From Alphaproteobacteria bacterium 41-28 (GTDB lineage: Bacteria > Pseudomonadota > Alphaproteobacteria > UBA9655), in NCBI GenBank assembly GCA_001897795.1, contig MKUL01000017.1, positions 62,001 through 126,000 on the forward strand: 64,000 nucleotides of DNA, in the 5' to 3' direction. The number at the start of each line of letters is the position of its first letter. The first letter of the stretch is position 1. Both the position numbers and the translations under genes were made by a program. A model generated the notes under the pieces. That model did not search any database. It saw nothing but the letters and a program-made list of their open reading frames with translations, and was not told where the DNA came from. Positions 47,768-57,836 of this stretch are shown here, piece by piece.

Positions 47768-49996
47768 ATGAGGTTCTTACAAATAAATACTTGTCTATTT
47801 TTTTCTTCTATTGTTGTGCTTGCTCTAACTGCACCTGTGGCAATCGCTATGGAGAGGGATGAAGAGCCAAATGACTATTTAGCTGGCATTCGCTATGTAC
47901 AAGCTATAAAAGAAGAATTTTTGAAATTAACTAATACTGGAAATCACCAAGAAGTTCTAGATAGAATGCAAGCATTTGATGAAAAGCTATGTTCAGCTTA
48001 TGTTCATTATGTAGAAGCTAGAGGTGAAGTACTTTTGGAATTAACTAATACTGAAAATTATCAAGAAGCTCTAAATATAATGAGTGGCTTGGGATTACCA
48101 GAAAAAATGTTAGATAATCTAACTCCCGGTGGGAATCTCAACCATCCTTACATTCTGAATGTGATATATAGTTATCTAAAATCCTGTAATAAGTTAGGAG
48201 AAGAACTTAAAGATAGAGATTCAACAGGGGCCTATCGGTATTTTGGATGGGCTGCTGTTGCAGGGAATAAATTCTGGGATTTTTACAAAAATCTCGATGA
48301 GCCATCCCTTAACGCTTCTTTAATTACTATCCTAGAAGAGATTATCGTTTCAAACTATTCTTTAGGTAGCCTCATGTCTCATAATGCTACCCTTGCTGCT
48401 AATAATTTGAGAAAAATGCTTGAATACGATAAAAGCATGATTGAAAAGTTGCAAGCTGAATTAGCCCTTAAAAGTGATAAAAAGTTATACGATAAAATTG
48501 GGGTAAAAAAATATAATTATTTAATACATATAATTTCATACTTGCCAATTGTAAAAAGTGAAAATAAATTTAAATATTATAAAAAGGAAATGGATGAGAT
48601 TATTTTATATTTAGAGAAATCAAAGCATGAACGTTATCCTCAAGCTAAAGAACAATGGACTCACTTTGCTAAACCAATTATAGAGAAACGAGAAAAGAAG
48701 AGGCCCACTGCTTGTCTCTCTCAAAGATCCAGAGCGCGTCTTCAGAACAAAGAACATGAAGCGAAAGCTGAAGGGTACAAAAAACATCTTGAAGCAAATG
48801 AAGCAAATCTTTCACCCTTAAATCTTATTGTCTGTCGCCTCAACGAAATTACAGAAAAGGTAAAAGTTAGCGATTTAGATTTCATGGCTTCTAAAAATAG
48901 AGAAAAATACATTCAATCACAAAAACAAGTTGCGGGGAAAGTTATTGAAGTTGAAGAAAAAATATTTGAGTTTGTTAACCCAGAATGTGAATATGAAATT
49001 AATGAAGAAACCCTAAGTAATATCTATAAGAGAGGTTCAGAGAGGCTTGGCATTTCGCTAAGCGGACGATTAATAGCAGAAAATATGTTTTGCTTCATGA
49101 ATTCAGGTGATTATCGGAATGCTCTACTCAGAATACTGGCATACAAAAGAATTATGAATGGTTTACCAAAACAATTAGAAAAATTTTCAGTATACCTCAA
49201 TTTCTTGCTTGGAAATCCCGCGGACTGGGTTCTGTATGTTGAGAAACAAAAAGAGGCAAAAAATAAGAAAAGACTTGCAGCGCGTAAAAAAATTACATTA
49301 GCAGTCAAAGAAGATTTGAAAAATAAAAAGCGCGAAGAGAATGAAAAATCAATGACAAAACGGCCGCATGCAGATTTTTGCGATGAAAAAGAGGAAGTAA
49401 AAGAATTACCAAGGAAAGATGCTGAGCAGGTATATTTTTATAGCCCATCTGTAGAAAGTACACCGTCTGTAGATCGGTATCCAGAGGAAAAGGTAAAGAG
49501 AAAGCATTGGTCTGAATATCCCATGGTTTTTGTGCGTAATCCTGGAGCTCCTCAAAAGGAAGAAAAGGGGAAAGGAGAGGAAGAGGAGAAGGAAAAGCTA
49601 GAATTCCACATCTCAAGTTCTGCTTATAAAGCATATGTTTCTTTATACAGCAATTCGCCTCATTTTACACCTGGAGGCGCGGGCACACTTCTTGAGGCAT
49701 TCGGAATGCAGCTTGAAGGTGGCAAAGGGAGTCACAAAAAATACTCATTTGCAAATGTATTATCGGGAAGTCGCCGCATTTTAGATAAAGAAAATAAAGA
49801 GGTATTTCGTTTTCCAAATCTTGCAAATGCTTCCTATCCACAGGGTGCAATGATGGTGATCCCAAAATGGGAAGAGAATCCGCCACATTATGTTATAGGG
49901 GCTGTAAGACATATTCTAGAAAAATGTGGAGCGAAAACTACCAATGTTTTTAAAAGGAATGAGAACGAAAAGCAGACGGAAAAGAAGAAGCGTTAA
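47768..49996 (+). CDS. Secreted helical protein with C-terminal HicA-like domain
   Basis: Start at MRFLQINTCLFFSSIVVLALTAPVAIA (GGAG upstream; ORF track begins at 47738). C-terminus GTLLEAFGMQLEGGKGSHKKYSFANV...YVIGAVRHILEKCGAKTTN. Confidence 0.6.
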   Translation: MRFLQINTCLFFSSIVVLALTAPVAIAMERDEEPNDYLAGIRYVQAIKEEFLKLTNTGNHQEVLDRMQAFDEKLCSAYVHYVEARGEVLLELTNTENYQEALNIMSGLGLPEKMLDNLTPGGNLNHPYILNVIYSYLKSCNKLGEELKDRDSTGAYRYFGWAAVAGNKFWDFYKNLDEPSLNASLITILEEIIVSNYSLGSLMSHNATLAANNLRKMLEYDKSMIEKLQAELALKSDKKLYDKIGVKKYNYLIHIISYLPIVKSENKFKYYKKEMDEIILYLEKSKHERYPQAKEQWTHFAKPIIEKREKKRPTACLSQRSRARLQNKEHEAKAEGYKKHLEANEANLSPLNLIVCRLNEITEKVKVSDLDFMASKNREKYIQSQKQVAGKVIEVEEKIFEFVNPECEYEINEETLSNIYKRGSERLGISLSGRLIAENMFCFMNSGDYRNALLRILAYKRIMNGLPKQLEKFSVYLNFLLGNPADWVLYVEKQKEAKNKKRLAARKKITLAVKEDLKNKKREENEKSMTKRPHADFCDEKEEVKELPRKDAEQVYFYSPSVESTPSVDRYPEEKVKRKHWSEYPMVFVRNPGAPQKEEKGKGEEEEKEKLEFHISSSAYKAYVSLYSNSPHFTPGGAGTLLEAFGMQLEGGKGSHKKYSFANVLSGSRRILDKENKEVFRFPNLANASYPQGAMMVIPKWEENPPHYVIGAVRHILEKCGAKTTNVFKRNENEKQTEKKKR

Positions 49997-50016
49997 AGAC
50001 CGTGTTGGTATAGGCT

Positions 50017-50931
50017 TTAATGCGAAAGTCCAATGCCAAGTACACGCTCGAAACCTGCAAGATCCTTCAAAACAAAAAGGCTCTTAAATCCAGTGCTCAG
50101 AAAAATCTTCTCAACATCTTCCCGTTGGCCCGCCCCCATTTCAAGGACAGCGATGCCTTTGGGGGCGAGAAGAGACCTAATATCACGGGAAAGGATACGG
50201 TAGCACTCAAGCCCATCCTTTCCCCCAAAAAGTGCTTGGGGAGGGTCGTAATCAATGACACCTTTTTCGAGTGTTTCTTTCTCTCTAAGCGGAATATAGG
50301 GAGGATTGCTGACGATAATATCAAAGGGACCCTCCAGATTTTCTCCCCAATCGCCTTGAAGGAAGCTAGCGCGTTCATTAACCCTATTGAGAGTTGCATT
50401 GGTGTGGGCCATGGCAACAGCTCCTTCATTGATATCTACTCCAACGCCTGTTGCGTGTTGGAGTTCATGGAGCAAAGCAATGAGAAGGCACCCCGAGCCT
50501 GTTCCTAGATCTAAAATGCGCCAGTGTTTGTGAATGCGATCACCAGCCCACTTTAAAACACCTTCCACAACGCCTTCCGTTTCCGGACGGGGATCCAGCG
50601 TATGTTCATTCAAGTGAAAGGAAAGACTCCAAAACTCGCGGATACCTTTCATGCGGGAAAGAGGTTCTCCCATCAGACGCCTTTGCAACCAATCTTGTAT
50701 TTTTGTTTCCTCTGCAGGGGATGGAATATAGGTAGGATTAAGGGTGATAAAGGAACTATCGCGTTCCAAAGCTCCTGCCAAAAGCCATTTGGCTTCTTGG
50801 GGGGTGTTTTCAAAACCAGCCTTTGAAAGAGCTTCCTCCAGCCAGCGGTGCCATTCCTTGAGGGTTTTTTTACCTCTCCCCTTGTGGGAGAGGTCGCCGC
50901 GTAGCGGCGGGTGAGGGGATCCTATCATCAA
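50017..50931 (-). CDS. prmC: Peptide chain release factor N5-glutamine methyltransferase
   Basis: ILDLGTGSGCLLIALLHEL; IIVSNPPYIPLRE; N-terminus MIGSPHPPLRGDLSHKGRGKK is repeat-derived. Confidence 0.94.
   Translation of the reverse strand: MMIGSPHPPLRGDLSHKGRGKKTLKEWHRWLEEALSKAGFENTPQEAKWLLAGALERDSSFITLNPTYIPSPAEETKIQDWLQRRLMGEPLSRMKGIREFWSLSFHLNEHTLDPRPETEGVVEGVLKWAGDRIHKHWRILDLGTGSGCLLIALLHELQHATGVGVDINEGAVAMAHTNATLNRVNERASFLQGDWGENLEGPFDIIVSNPPYIPLREKETLEKGVIDYDPPQALFGGKDGLECYRILSRDIRSLLAPKGIAVLEMGAGQREDVEKIFLSTGFKSLFVLKDLAGFERVLGIGLSH
50872..50920. repeat. Repeat family R1, copy 6 (half element, within 5' end of prmC)
   Basis: TACCTCTCCCCTTGTGGGAGAGGTCGCCGCGTAGCGGCGGGTGAGGGG. Confidence 0.9.
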
Positions 50932-51578
50932 AGTGCTTTTGTTTTATGCGGATAATGGCATTCTTCACGAACGGGACAAACAGGACAGTGCGGTTTACGG
51001 GCAACACAAATATAACGGCCATGGAGCACAAGCCAATGGTGGGCATTCTTAAGCCAACGGGAGGGGATGCGCTTCATGAGTTCTTTTTCCACATCAAGGG
51101 GTGTCTTCCCATTGGCAAGACCTGTGCGATTTGAGACACGGAAAATATGAGTATCTACAGCAATAACAGGCTCGTGAAAGGCTGCATTGAGGACGACATT
51201 CGCCGTTTTACGTCCTACGCCGGGTAAGGATTCGAGTGCGTCTCGATTATCAGGAATCTGGCCGCCAAAATCGTTCACAAGTTTTTGGCACAGACCCATT
51301 ATGTTGCGCGCCTTTGCGTTATAAAGACCGATGGTGTTAATATATCGTTTGAGCCCTTCTTCCCCTAGAACCAGCATTTTTTGAGGGGTATCAGCGACTT
51401 TAAAAAGTTCTTTCGTTGCCTTATTAACGCCCTTATCGGTGGCTCTCGCTGAAAGGACAACCGCGATCAAAAGAGTGAAGGGATTAACGGATTCAAGCTC
51501 TCCCTTAGGGTTTGGATTGATAGCCGAAAGCTTTTCAAAGAAACGTTCAATTTCTTGGGTGGTCATGGGGGTGGTCAT
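50928..51578 (-). CDS. nth: Endonuclease III
   Basis: LPGVGRKTANVVLNAAF, VDTHIFRVSNRTGLA, CVARKPHCPVCPVREEC (4Fe-4S). Confidence 0.96.
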   Translation of the reverse strand: MTTPMTTQEIERFFEKLSAINPNPKGELESVNPFTLLIAVVLSARATDKGVNKATKELFKVADTPQKMLVLGEEGLKRYINTIGLYNAKARNIMGLCQKLVNDFGGQIPDNRDALESLPGVGRKTANVVLNAAFHEPVIAVDTHIFRVSNRTGLANGKTPLDVEKELMKRIPSRWLKNAHHWLVLHGRYICVARKPHCPVCPVREECHYPHKTKAL

Positions 51579-51617
51579 GGTGAATCTTTCATCTCTTTAA
51601 GTGTCTAATGATTATAT

Positions 51618-53897
51618 TCAATCCTGCTTTTTTTTCACTCCTTGAGTTGCCTCGTAAAACGTTTCAATAGAGCTATCATCAAAGTCTTCTGTCGTCTTTG
51701 TGACTTGGGTTAAGTAGTCTAGAACGACAGCTTTTCTATAGAATCTAAAATTCTTAAAGCAACTTAAGGTCAACATTTTCGTTGTAAAGTAATGAGCTCC
51801 TCTACTGAGGGGATCATAAAAGACTGCAGTTGAGCCAATAAGATTAGGGATAAAAAGCATGATTTGCGTAGAAAGATCATAATCTGTTGCATATATCGCA
51901 ATAGCGACTTCTATAGTCGCAAAAGTCATCGCATCTATGAGAGATATGGGGCCTCCCTTTTCATACGGGCCAAATAAAGCTTCCTTAAAGTTTGAGAAGG
52001 ATGAAAAAGCTTTGATAGATTTTTTGAAGAAACTTTTTACATTACGTTTAATGACATCATGATCTGAAATAGTTTTAAAGCAGGTGATAATTCCACTGAC
52101 CAAATAAGAGATTGGGGTGTTGATATTATCATCCAAATTAAAAGTATCAGCAAAAAGCCAACAGAGACGCTTTGTAATGATAAGTTGAGCAGCAACACGT
52201 GCTCCTGATATTAATTTGCCAAGAAAGCCCAGACTGTTATCTAACCACGAATATTTTGATGTTTCTTTAAGATCGGCTTCAAAATTTTGAGCTTCTTTCA
52301 ACAATAGTTTAGTTTTTTCAGTATCTTCTTCTCCTGCATCGCCCGTATCAATAAAGCTCTTTAGGGGTTTCTCTAGAACCTCTCCTTTTTCTTTATCCTT
52401 TTTCTGTGACGGAGTCTTCGAAGGAACAAAATTCCTTTGACGATCTCTTAAAATGAAGGCTGCTGCGGTTGAAAATTTTTGAGCTTCTTCAAGCAATAAT
52501 GCAGGGCCCTGATTTTTCTCATTTTTCTCGTCCTTAATAAGCTTATAGAATCTATCTATTAACTCATCTGCATCAGGTTGTTCGAGAGCTTGGCGAAGTT
52601 CTTCAAGTCGCTTGAATAAAAGTTGTCTATGAACCTGCGCGATAGGATTTCTTTGGTATTGATTTTTTTTATAAGTGCTCTCAAGCATTTTTTCTGCGTT
52701 CGTGTAGAATAGATGCCAGAGGAAGAAGAAGTAACCAGGGGAACATATACCTGCAAATACCTTGTTTTCGACACTTGCCCCTTCTGTCACATGTTCCGTA
52801 ACAAAAATAAAAAACATAGCATAAAGGAAGGCCTGTGCGCCTGTAATACCTGCGTAACCAATTTTTGCTGCTACATGAGCCCAACTTTGACTATCGAAAG
52901 AAGGGTTTGAGTCTTCTGTTTTAGAAGGGGAGAAAGGTTCGTTACGTGAAAGTTTTTTTACAATTTTTTTCCCTCGTTCACTCATCTCACCTACGACGGA
53001 GGGAAATAATGTTACCACTAACCAAGCCAAACCGATGTAAGCATTTTTGTCATCTTGAAAATTATAAAGAGATCCGACTTCAGATATGAAAATGGATGAA
53101 GTTGCTAGAAAGGAGGCCAATACCGATAAGACAAGAATTGCCGCAACGCCGTGTTCTGTTCGTGTTGTTCTCATAATTTTTTCAAGTAATTCTTTGTCCA
53201 TTTGGGCTAAAAATTTCAATTGGTTAACATAACTGTCCTTTTCCTCTCCTGTCGTGGTATTAGGACCTCTCAACGCTGTGTGAAGGGATCTCGGGGTTCC
53301 TTCTTTCTCGCTAATATTTTTTTGTGCTAAATCAATTAGATTAGGCATTCGATCATGAATATTTAACGTTTCTAAAATCTCTATCCATTCTTTTATATCC
53401 GTTTCATGAGGTTCTTTCGTTTTGGGAGTATTCTTAGAAGGACGGTTTTCTAAAGCAATCATAAGTTGCTCCCGTATATACTGAATTTGCCCAATATCTA
53501 GGCCTGCGTCCTGAAGTATTTTGTTAAAAAAATCCTCTGGTTCTTTCGCTTCTTCAGTTTCAGAATCGTATTCGTATTTGGCATCAAGGCGGGAAAAAAG
53601 ATTGCCAAATACTTGCTTTAAATTATGTTCTATTTCGTCTTCACCTTCATTATCGCTTCTCACGTCGACATCTTCACCAGCGAAAAAATTTCTTACTTCA
53701 TCATCGCTCGATTCCTGTTGCTTGTCTTCCCCTTTTTGTCTTGTATTTATTGAAGGAGTCCTTCTTGCTTGAGGGGGTGTAGGAGTTTCGTATACAAACT
53801 CCTCTTCCTCTGATTTCATCGCCCATGAAAGATCCATAGGCGCTAAGAAGATGCTCACGATAAGTGTTAAATGAAGAATTTTTTGTAAAAATTTCAT
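51618..53897 (-). CDS. Hypothetical large membrane protein with signal peptide
   Basis: MKFLQKILHLTLIVSIFLAPMDLSWA|MKSEEEE; several hydrophobic segments (HGVAAILVLSVLASFLATSSIFI, AYIGLAWLVVTLFPSVVG, ITGAQAFLYAMFFIFV). Confidence 0.6.
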   Translation of the reverse strand: MKFLQKILHLTLIVSIFLAPMDLSWAMKSEEEEFVYETPTPPQARRTPSINTRQKGEDKQQESSDDEVRNFFAGEDVDVRSDNEGEDEIEHNLKQVFGNLFSRLDAKYEYDSETEEAKEPEDFFNKILQDAGLDIGQIQYIREQLMIALENRPSKNTPKTKEPHETDIKEWIEILETLNIHDRMPNLIDLAQKNISEKEGTPRSLHTALRGPNTTTGEEKDSYVNQLKFLAQMDKELLEKIMRTTRTEHGVAAILVLSVLASFLATSSIFISEVGSLYNFQDDKNAYIGLAWLVVTLFPSVVGEMSERGKKIVKKLSRNEPFSPSKTEDSNPSFDSQSWAHVAAKIGYAGITGAQAFLYAMFFIFVTEHVTEGASVENKVFAGICSPGYFFFLWHLFYTNAEKMLESTYKKNQYQRNPIAQVHRQLLFKRLEELRQALEQPDADELIDRFYKLIKDEKNEKNQGPALLLEEAQKFSTAAAFILRDRQRNFVPSKTPSQKKDKEKGEVLEKPLKSFIDTGDAGEEDTEKTKLLLKEAQNFEADLKETSKYSWLDNSLGFLGKLISGARVAAQLIITKRLCWLFADTFNLDDNINTPISYLVSGIITCFKTISDHDVIKRNVKSFFKKSIKAFSSFSNFKEALFGPYEKGGPISLIDAMTFATIEVAIAIYATDYDLSTQIMLFIPNLIGSTAVFYDPLSRGAHYFTTKMLTLSCFKNFRFYRKAVVLDYLTQVTKTTEDFDDSSIETFYEATQGVKKKQD

Positions 53898-53906
53898 AAC
53901 AATCCC

Positions 53907-54374
53907 CTATCCTTCTACGATTAGAACGGCATTAGCTCCTTTAAAACTTTTTATGTCTCCTATTTGATCTGAAACATTTTTGGGGATTTGAATATTTTCA
54001 AAAACAACCTCATCTTTAGAGGCAGAATAAACCGTGTTCTGTTTTTTAAAATTGATGATAAAAGGTTGCCCATTTTGTTGAATGGTCAATGTAAAGATAA
54101 GATCTTTTTGTTGCTTTTCCCTGATATAAGAAATGAATTCTTCAGGCCTTATAGCCTTTTTTTGTCGATAAGGTCTATCTGTCATAGCTGTTATTGAGTA
54201 AGGAGAAAGCTTAACTTTAAGGTTAATATTATTACCCTTTTTAACTATTTTATAAGACTGGATTGGAACACTGAAATATAAAGGTTCTTTAGTTTGTTTT
54301 TTTAAATCATCAAGAGGTGACGCATAGGCTGTTGAAAAAATTAAGAGAAAAAAAAGAAATAAAAACTTTAACAT
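53907..54374 (-). CDS. Hypothetical secreted protein
   Basis: Signal peptide MLKFLFLFFLLIFSTAYA. Confidence 0.55.
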   Translation of the reverse strand: MLKFLFLFFLLIFSTAYASPLDDLKKQTKEPLYFSVPIQSYKIVKKGNNINLKVKLSPYSITAMTDRPYRQKKAIRPEEFISYIREKQQKDLIFTLTIQQNGQPFIINFKKQNTVYSASKDEVVFENIQIPKNVSDQIGDIKSFKGANAVLIVEG

Positions 54375-54464
54375 AGATAATCTCCCTCACCGTTTATTAT
54401 TTTTTAACATTTTTATTATAATCTATTTAAGACAAACTCACATTTTCTAAAGTAGGAGAAAATT

Positions 54465-55013
54465 ATGAAAATAGTCCTAACAGTCTTTTCTTTTATCGTG
54501 CTAACATTTGCTGTCGCTCATGCAGAACCCCCCAAATATGACATTCTTGTGACCGCAGGGAAGCTTAATTTTTCTCCCGATCTTCGTCAAATTACGTTAT
54601 ATTCTCCCAACGTAAATCTCAAGTATGAAAAAGCAAATACACATTCTCAAAGTCTATCTATAAATGACTTTATAAATTTATGGAAGCCCTCACCTGGAAA
54701 TAAAAATAGTTTTGCGGCCTCTAACCCAAATGCGATCCTCACATGTTGGAACAAAGAAAAAAATTATCTTGAAGCTTCATTTATTATCGAAAAGACTTCT
54801 GTCCAAGGAAATAAGCTAGTTTTCGATGTTAAATATTTAGAAAGAGATAAAGCTGAAGAAGCTGCTGACATTCTTCCCGTAACAATAGATGCAGAAGCTG
54901 CTACAAAAGATGATTTGCAAAAATTTTTAACGTCCTCAACGCAAGTAGCATCCGTTGCCGTTATTGTGGACAATCCTGATAATCCCATAGATCCACATGG
55001 AGGCAGACACTAA
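54465..55013 (+). CDS. Hypothetical secreted protein
   Basis: Signal peptide MKIVLTVFSFIVLTFAVAHA; SD TAGGAG. Confidence 0.6.
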   Translation: MKIVLTVFSFIVLTFAVAHAEPPKYDILVTAGKLNFSPDLRQITLYSPNVNLKYEKANTHSQSLSINDFINLWKPSPGNKNSFAASNPNAILTCWNKEKNYLEASFIIEKTSVQGNKLVFDVKYLERDKAEEAADILPVTIDAEAATKDDLQKFLTSSTQVASVAVIVDNPDNPIDPHGGRH

Positions 55014-55014
55014 A

Positions 55015-55809
55015 TTAAAGCGAAATCCCCGCAACATCATCCATGGAATAAAGGCCTGGTGGTTTTGCAAAAAGCCACTGGGCTGCTTTGATGGCTCCTT
55101 GAGCAAAGAGAGTGCGATCGAGAGTGCGGTGCTCAATGGTAATGACATCCTTTTCTCCCGCAAAGATAACCGAATGATCACCTGTTATACTGCCACCCCG
55201 TAGAACCGCACATTCAATGGTGTTAGTCGGGCGAGGGGATCGAGAAGGGTAGGGCGGTGCATTCTCTTTCAAATGGTCAACTGTTGCGAGTGCTTGGGCA
55301 ATCGAAAGGGACGTCCCGGAAGGGGCATCCGACTTGTGGCGGTGATGCATTTCTAAGATGCTGACGTCATAGGAAGAACCAAGCTTTTCGGCAGCCAAAA
55401 CGGCCAGTTTCTTCAGCAAAGCAATACCAAGACTTGTATTGGGGGCAATAAGGACAGGGATTTTTTGCGAAGCTTTTTCAAGGCTTGCTTTTTGGTTATC
55501 AGTAAGTCCTGTTACGCAAATAACATAAGGTTTTTGTTGGTTAAGGATTTCGTGAAGGGATATATTGATCGTCTCGGGGCGGCTAAAGTCAATGACAACA
55601 TCCGCATCATGAAAGGCTTTTTCAGGAGCATCCGTAATGGCTATGTTAAGAGGAGCTTCTCCGATAAGAGTTCCCACATCTTGGTCCACAAAAGGGCTCC
55701 CAGAGCGCGTTAAAGCCCCGCTGACATCTACATTAGGGTTCTGGTTGATCTCTCTAAGGACCAACTGTCCCATACGTCCTGTGCAGCCTATAACGGCGAT
55801 TTTGAGCAT
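55015..55809 (-). CDS. dapB: 4-hydroxy-tetrahydrodipicolinate reductase
   Basis: MLKIAVIGCTGRMGQLVLREI; EMHHRHKSDAPSGTSLSIAQA; start trimmed from ORF-track 55833. Confidence 0.95.
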   Translation of the reverse strand: MLKIAVIGCTGRMGQLVLREINQNPNVDVSGALTRSGSPFVDQDVGTLIGEAPLNIAITDAPEKAFHDADVVIDFSRPETINISLHEILNQQKPYVICVTGLTDNQKASLEKASQKIPVLIAPNTSLGIALLKKLAVLAAEKLGSSYDVSILEMHHRHKSDAPSGTSLSIAQALATVDHLKENAPPYPSRSPRPTNTIECAVLRGGSITGDHSVIFAGEKDVITIEHRTLDRTLFAQGAIKAAQWLFAKPPGLYSMDDVAGISL

Positions 55810-55989
55810 GTTTTTCCTTACACTAGCGATCATTTAAAAATATGGCAAATAGATGGCTTTGTCCATCTAATCAATTAGCCACACTAAAGTCACTTATGAA
55901 GTGACCTTGTTTTTTAAGGAAATATGTGCCTTTAATAAGTCGATTTTCTTTTAATCTAAAAATCTGATTGTTATTGGGGAATAAATTAT

Positions 55990-57402
55990 ATGAGGAAGCT
56001 ATTGTTTGTTTTATTATTGGTAAGTGTACCTACCCAGTATTCCCACTCAGTTCAAACACCAACCCCTAGTGCGGATGAAGAAGCTCTTAGAAAGGGTAGT
56101 TCAGCTACAAGTGTTTGTTTCATAAGATTTATATTTGGGGAAGGGGAGATATTTGATGGTTCCGGGGTTCTTGTGAAAGAAAATATTGTGGCGACCGCAG
56201 CGCATAATGCTTTTGCCGATGAGGATTCATTTGAAGATGATAAAAAGATTAAGAAGAAATATAAAAAATTTGTAAGAGAATTAAGGAGGGGAAATGCTCA
56301 AAGGTGTTCTGCGTTTATAACTTTTGCTCCAAACGCCTATAAAGCGATTTCAGATTTTGAAGAATCTCCTACTCTTGAGAATCTTTCGGTTTTTTATGAG
56401 GCTGATTCTATTATCATAGATCCTCATTACAAAGAAGACAATACTCGCAATGATATAGCTTTTGTTAAACTTAAACGGTCTGTGGAAGGAATAGAACCCC
56501 TTCCATTGTATGAAGAAGGAATTATTCCTCCTTCAAAATTAAAAATTCATGACGAGAAGGATCCTGATATGGAAATTCTCATGCATGGGGACGCATACGG
56601 CTATGGGCAAGATGTTTATGGGGAATTTGGGAAGAAGAGAGGTGTTTATCAGCCATGCTTTTTGGGAATATCTACCACACAGGAGAGTGATAGTGATGAC
56701 AGTGATGAAGAAGATAACGGGCAAATCCTGAATGTGGAACCCTCAATTCCTATCACAGCTTATTTTCCCTGTAAAAGAGAAGATCATCAGGAAACAAGTA
56801 TCATAATGGATGAAATAACACATAAATTTCATGATATTTTATTTGAACACATAAATAAAGAAAAGAAAGGAGAAAATTTGGGAATTCTCATGGAGGGTGA
56901 TAGTGGTGGTCCGCTCGTTGTTTCGGGGAGAGTGGTTGGTATACAGTCTGAGAGTGATATCGGCAGAGATCTCCAAGAAAAAGTAAAAGATTTTTTAGAT
57001 ATGCCGACGACATTTAGAGTTTGTGAGACTCGGTTTGCCCCTCTTTTTAACTATCAAACGGGCGCACTTCTTTCTCACATTCCTGTGATGATTGAAAAGC
57101 TGGAATCTTTTCCCACAACTCCTGAATCAAAACTCGAAGACTTAATTTTGACGGTAAAGAGGCTAAAGGAGTTTTTAAGACAAGAGTCGCCTTATCTATT
57201 AACTGATCTAGAAAATTTGTTAAAAGAAGCGGGTGAAGAAAATAATACGGCAGATATATTTGAAAAGTTTGTCTTCCTACAAAAGAAGTACAGCAAGTGG
57301 AAACTTGAAGATTTGAGAGGTCCTCTTGAAGCGAGGGATTTTCAGCTTTGCAGATCTCTTGTCAAGAGCAAAACAGATAAATTTCAAGGAATTAAAAATT
57401 AA
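55990..57402 (+). CDS. Secreted trypsin-like (S1) serine protease
   Basis: Signal-like N-terminus; GSGVLVKENIVATAAHNAF (His), RNDIAFVKL (Asp), LMEGDSGGPLVVSGRVVGIQS (Ser). Confidence 0.8.
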   Translation: MRKLLFVLLLVSVPTQYSHSVQTPTPSADEEALRKGSSATSVCFIRFIFGEGEIFDGSGVLVKENIVATAAHNAFADEDSFEDDKKIKKKYKKFVRELRRGNAQRCSAFITFAPNAYKAISDFEESPTLENLSVFYEADSIIIDPHYKEDNTRNDIAFVKLKRSVEGIEPLPLYEEGIIPPSKLKIHDEKDPDMEILMHGDAYGYGQDVYGEFGKKRGVYQPCFLGISTTQESDSDDSDEEDNGQILNVEPSIPITAYFPCKREDHQETSIIMDEITHKFHDILFEHINKEKKGENLGILMEGDSGGPLVVSGRVVGIQSESDIGRDLQEKVKDFLDMPTTFRVCETRFAPLFNYQTGALLSHIPVMIEKLESFPTTPESKLEDLILTVKRLKEFLRQESPYLLTDLENLLKEAGEENNTADIFEKFVFLQKKYSKWKLEDLRGPLEARDFQLCRSLVKSKTDKFQGIKN

Positions 57403-57419
57403 ATGGAGGCAGGAGCCCA

Positions 57420-57836
57420 TTAATCCCTTAACCCAACGCTCAACTCCACCTTAATCGCTCCTAAAAGATCATTTTTAGCAAGGGTTAGGCAAGGAATCTG
57501 AATCCCATGGTATTCGATAAAAATTGGTTCTGGCAATCTTTGCGTTTTATCTTCATCACTAATCTCAACGCAAAGGGCTAAAGGGGATTGTTCCTGATAG
57601 GGGAAAGGACAAATTCCAATTCCTCTGACTTCCAAAAGACCTTTTAATGAAGGGGCAGGGGAGGCGATAAGAATGCCCTCTTTAAGTTTGATGAAGGTTT
57701 GATCGTCAGAGACGAGCAAGGCTCCTCGGTCAATCAGCTGAAGAGCAAGAGAAGATTTTCCCATTCCTGGCTTTCCGGAAATCAGAACGGCTTTTCCTTT
57801 GATTTCAACACATGTTCCATGAAGTAAAAGTTTCAT
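57420..57836 (-). CDS. hprK: HPr kinase/phosphorylase C-terminal-type (short alphaproteobacterial form)
   Basis: LISGKPGMGKSSLALQLIDRGALLVSDDQTF; LLEVRGIGI. Confidence 0.88.
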   Translation of the reverse strand: MKLLLHGTCVEIKGKAVLISGKPGMGKSSLALQLIDRGALLVSDDQTFIKLKEGILIASPAPSLKGLLEVRGIGICPFPYQEQSPLALCVEISDEDKTQRLPEPIFIEYHGIQIPCLTLAKNDLLGAIKVELSVGLRD

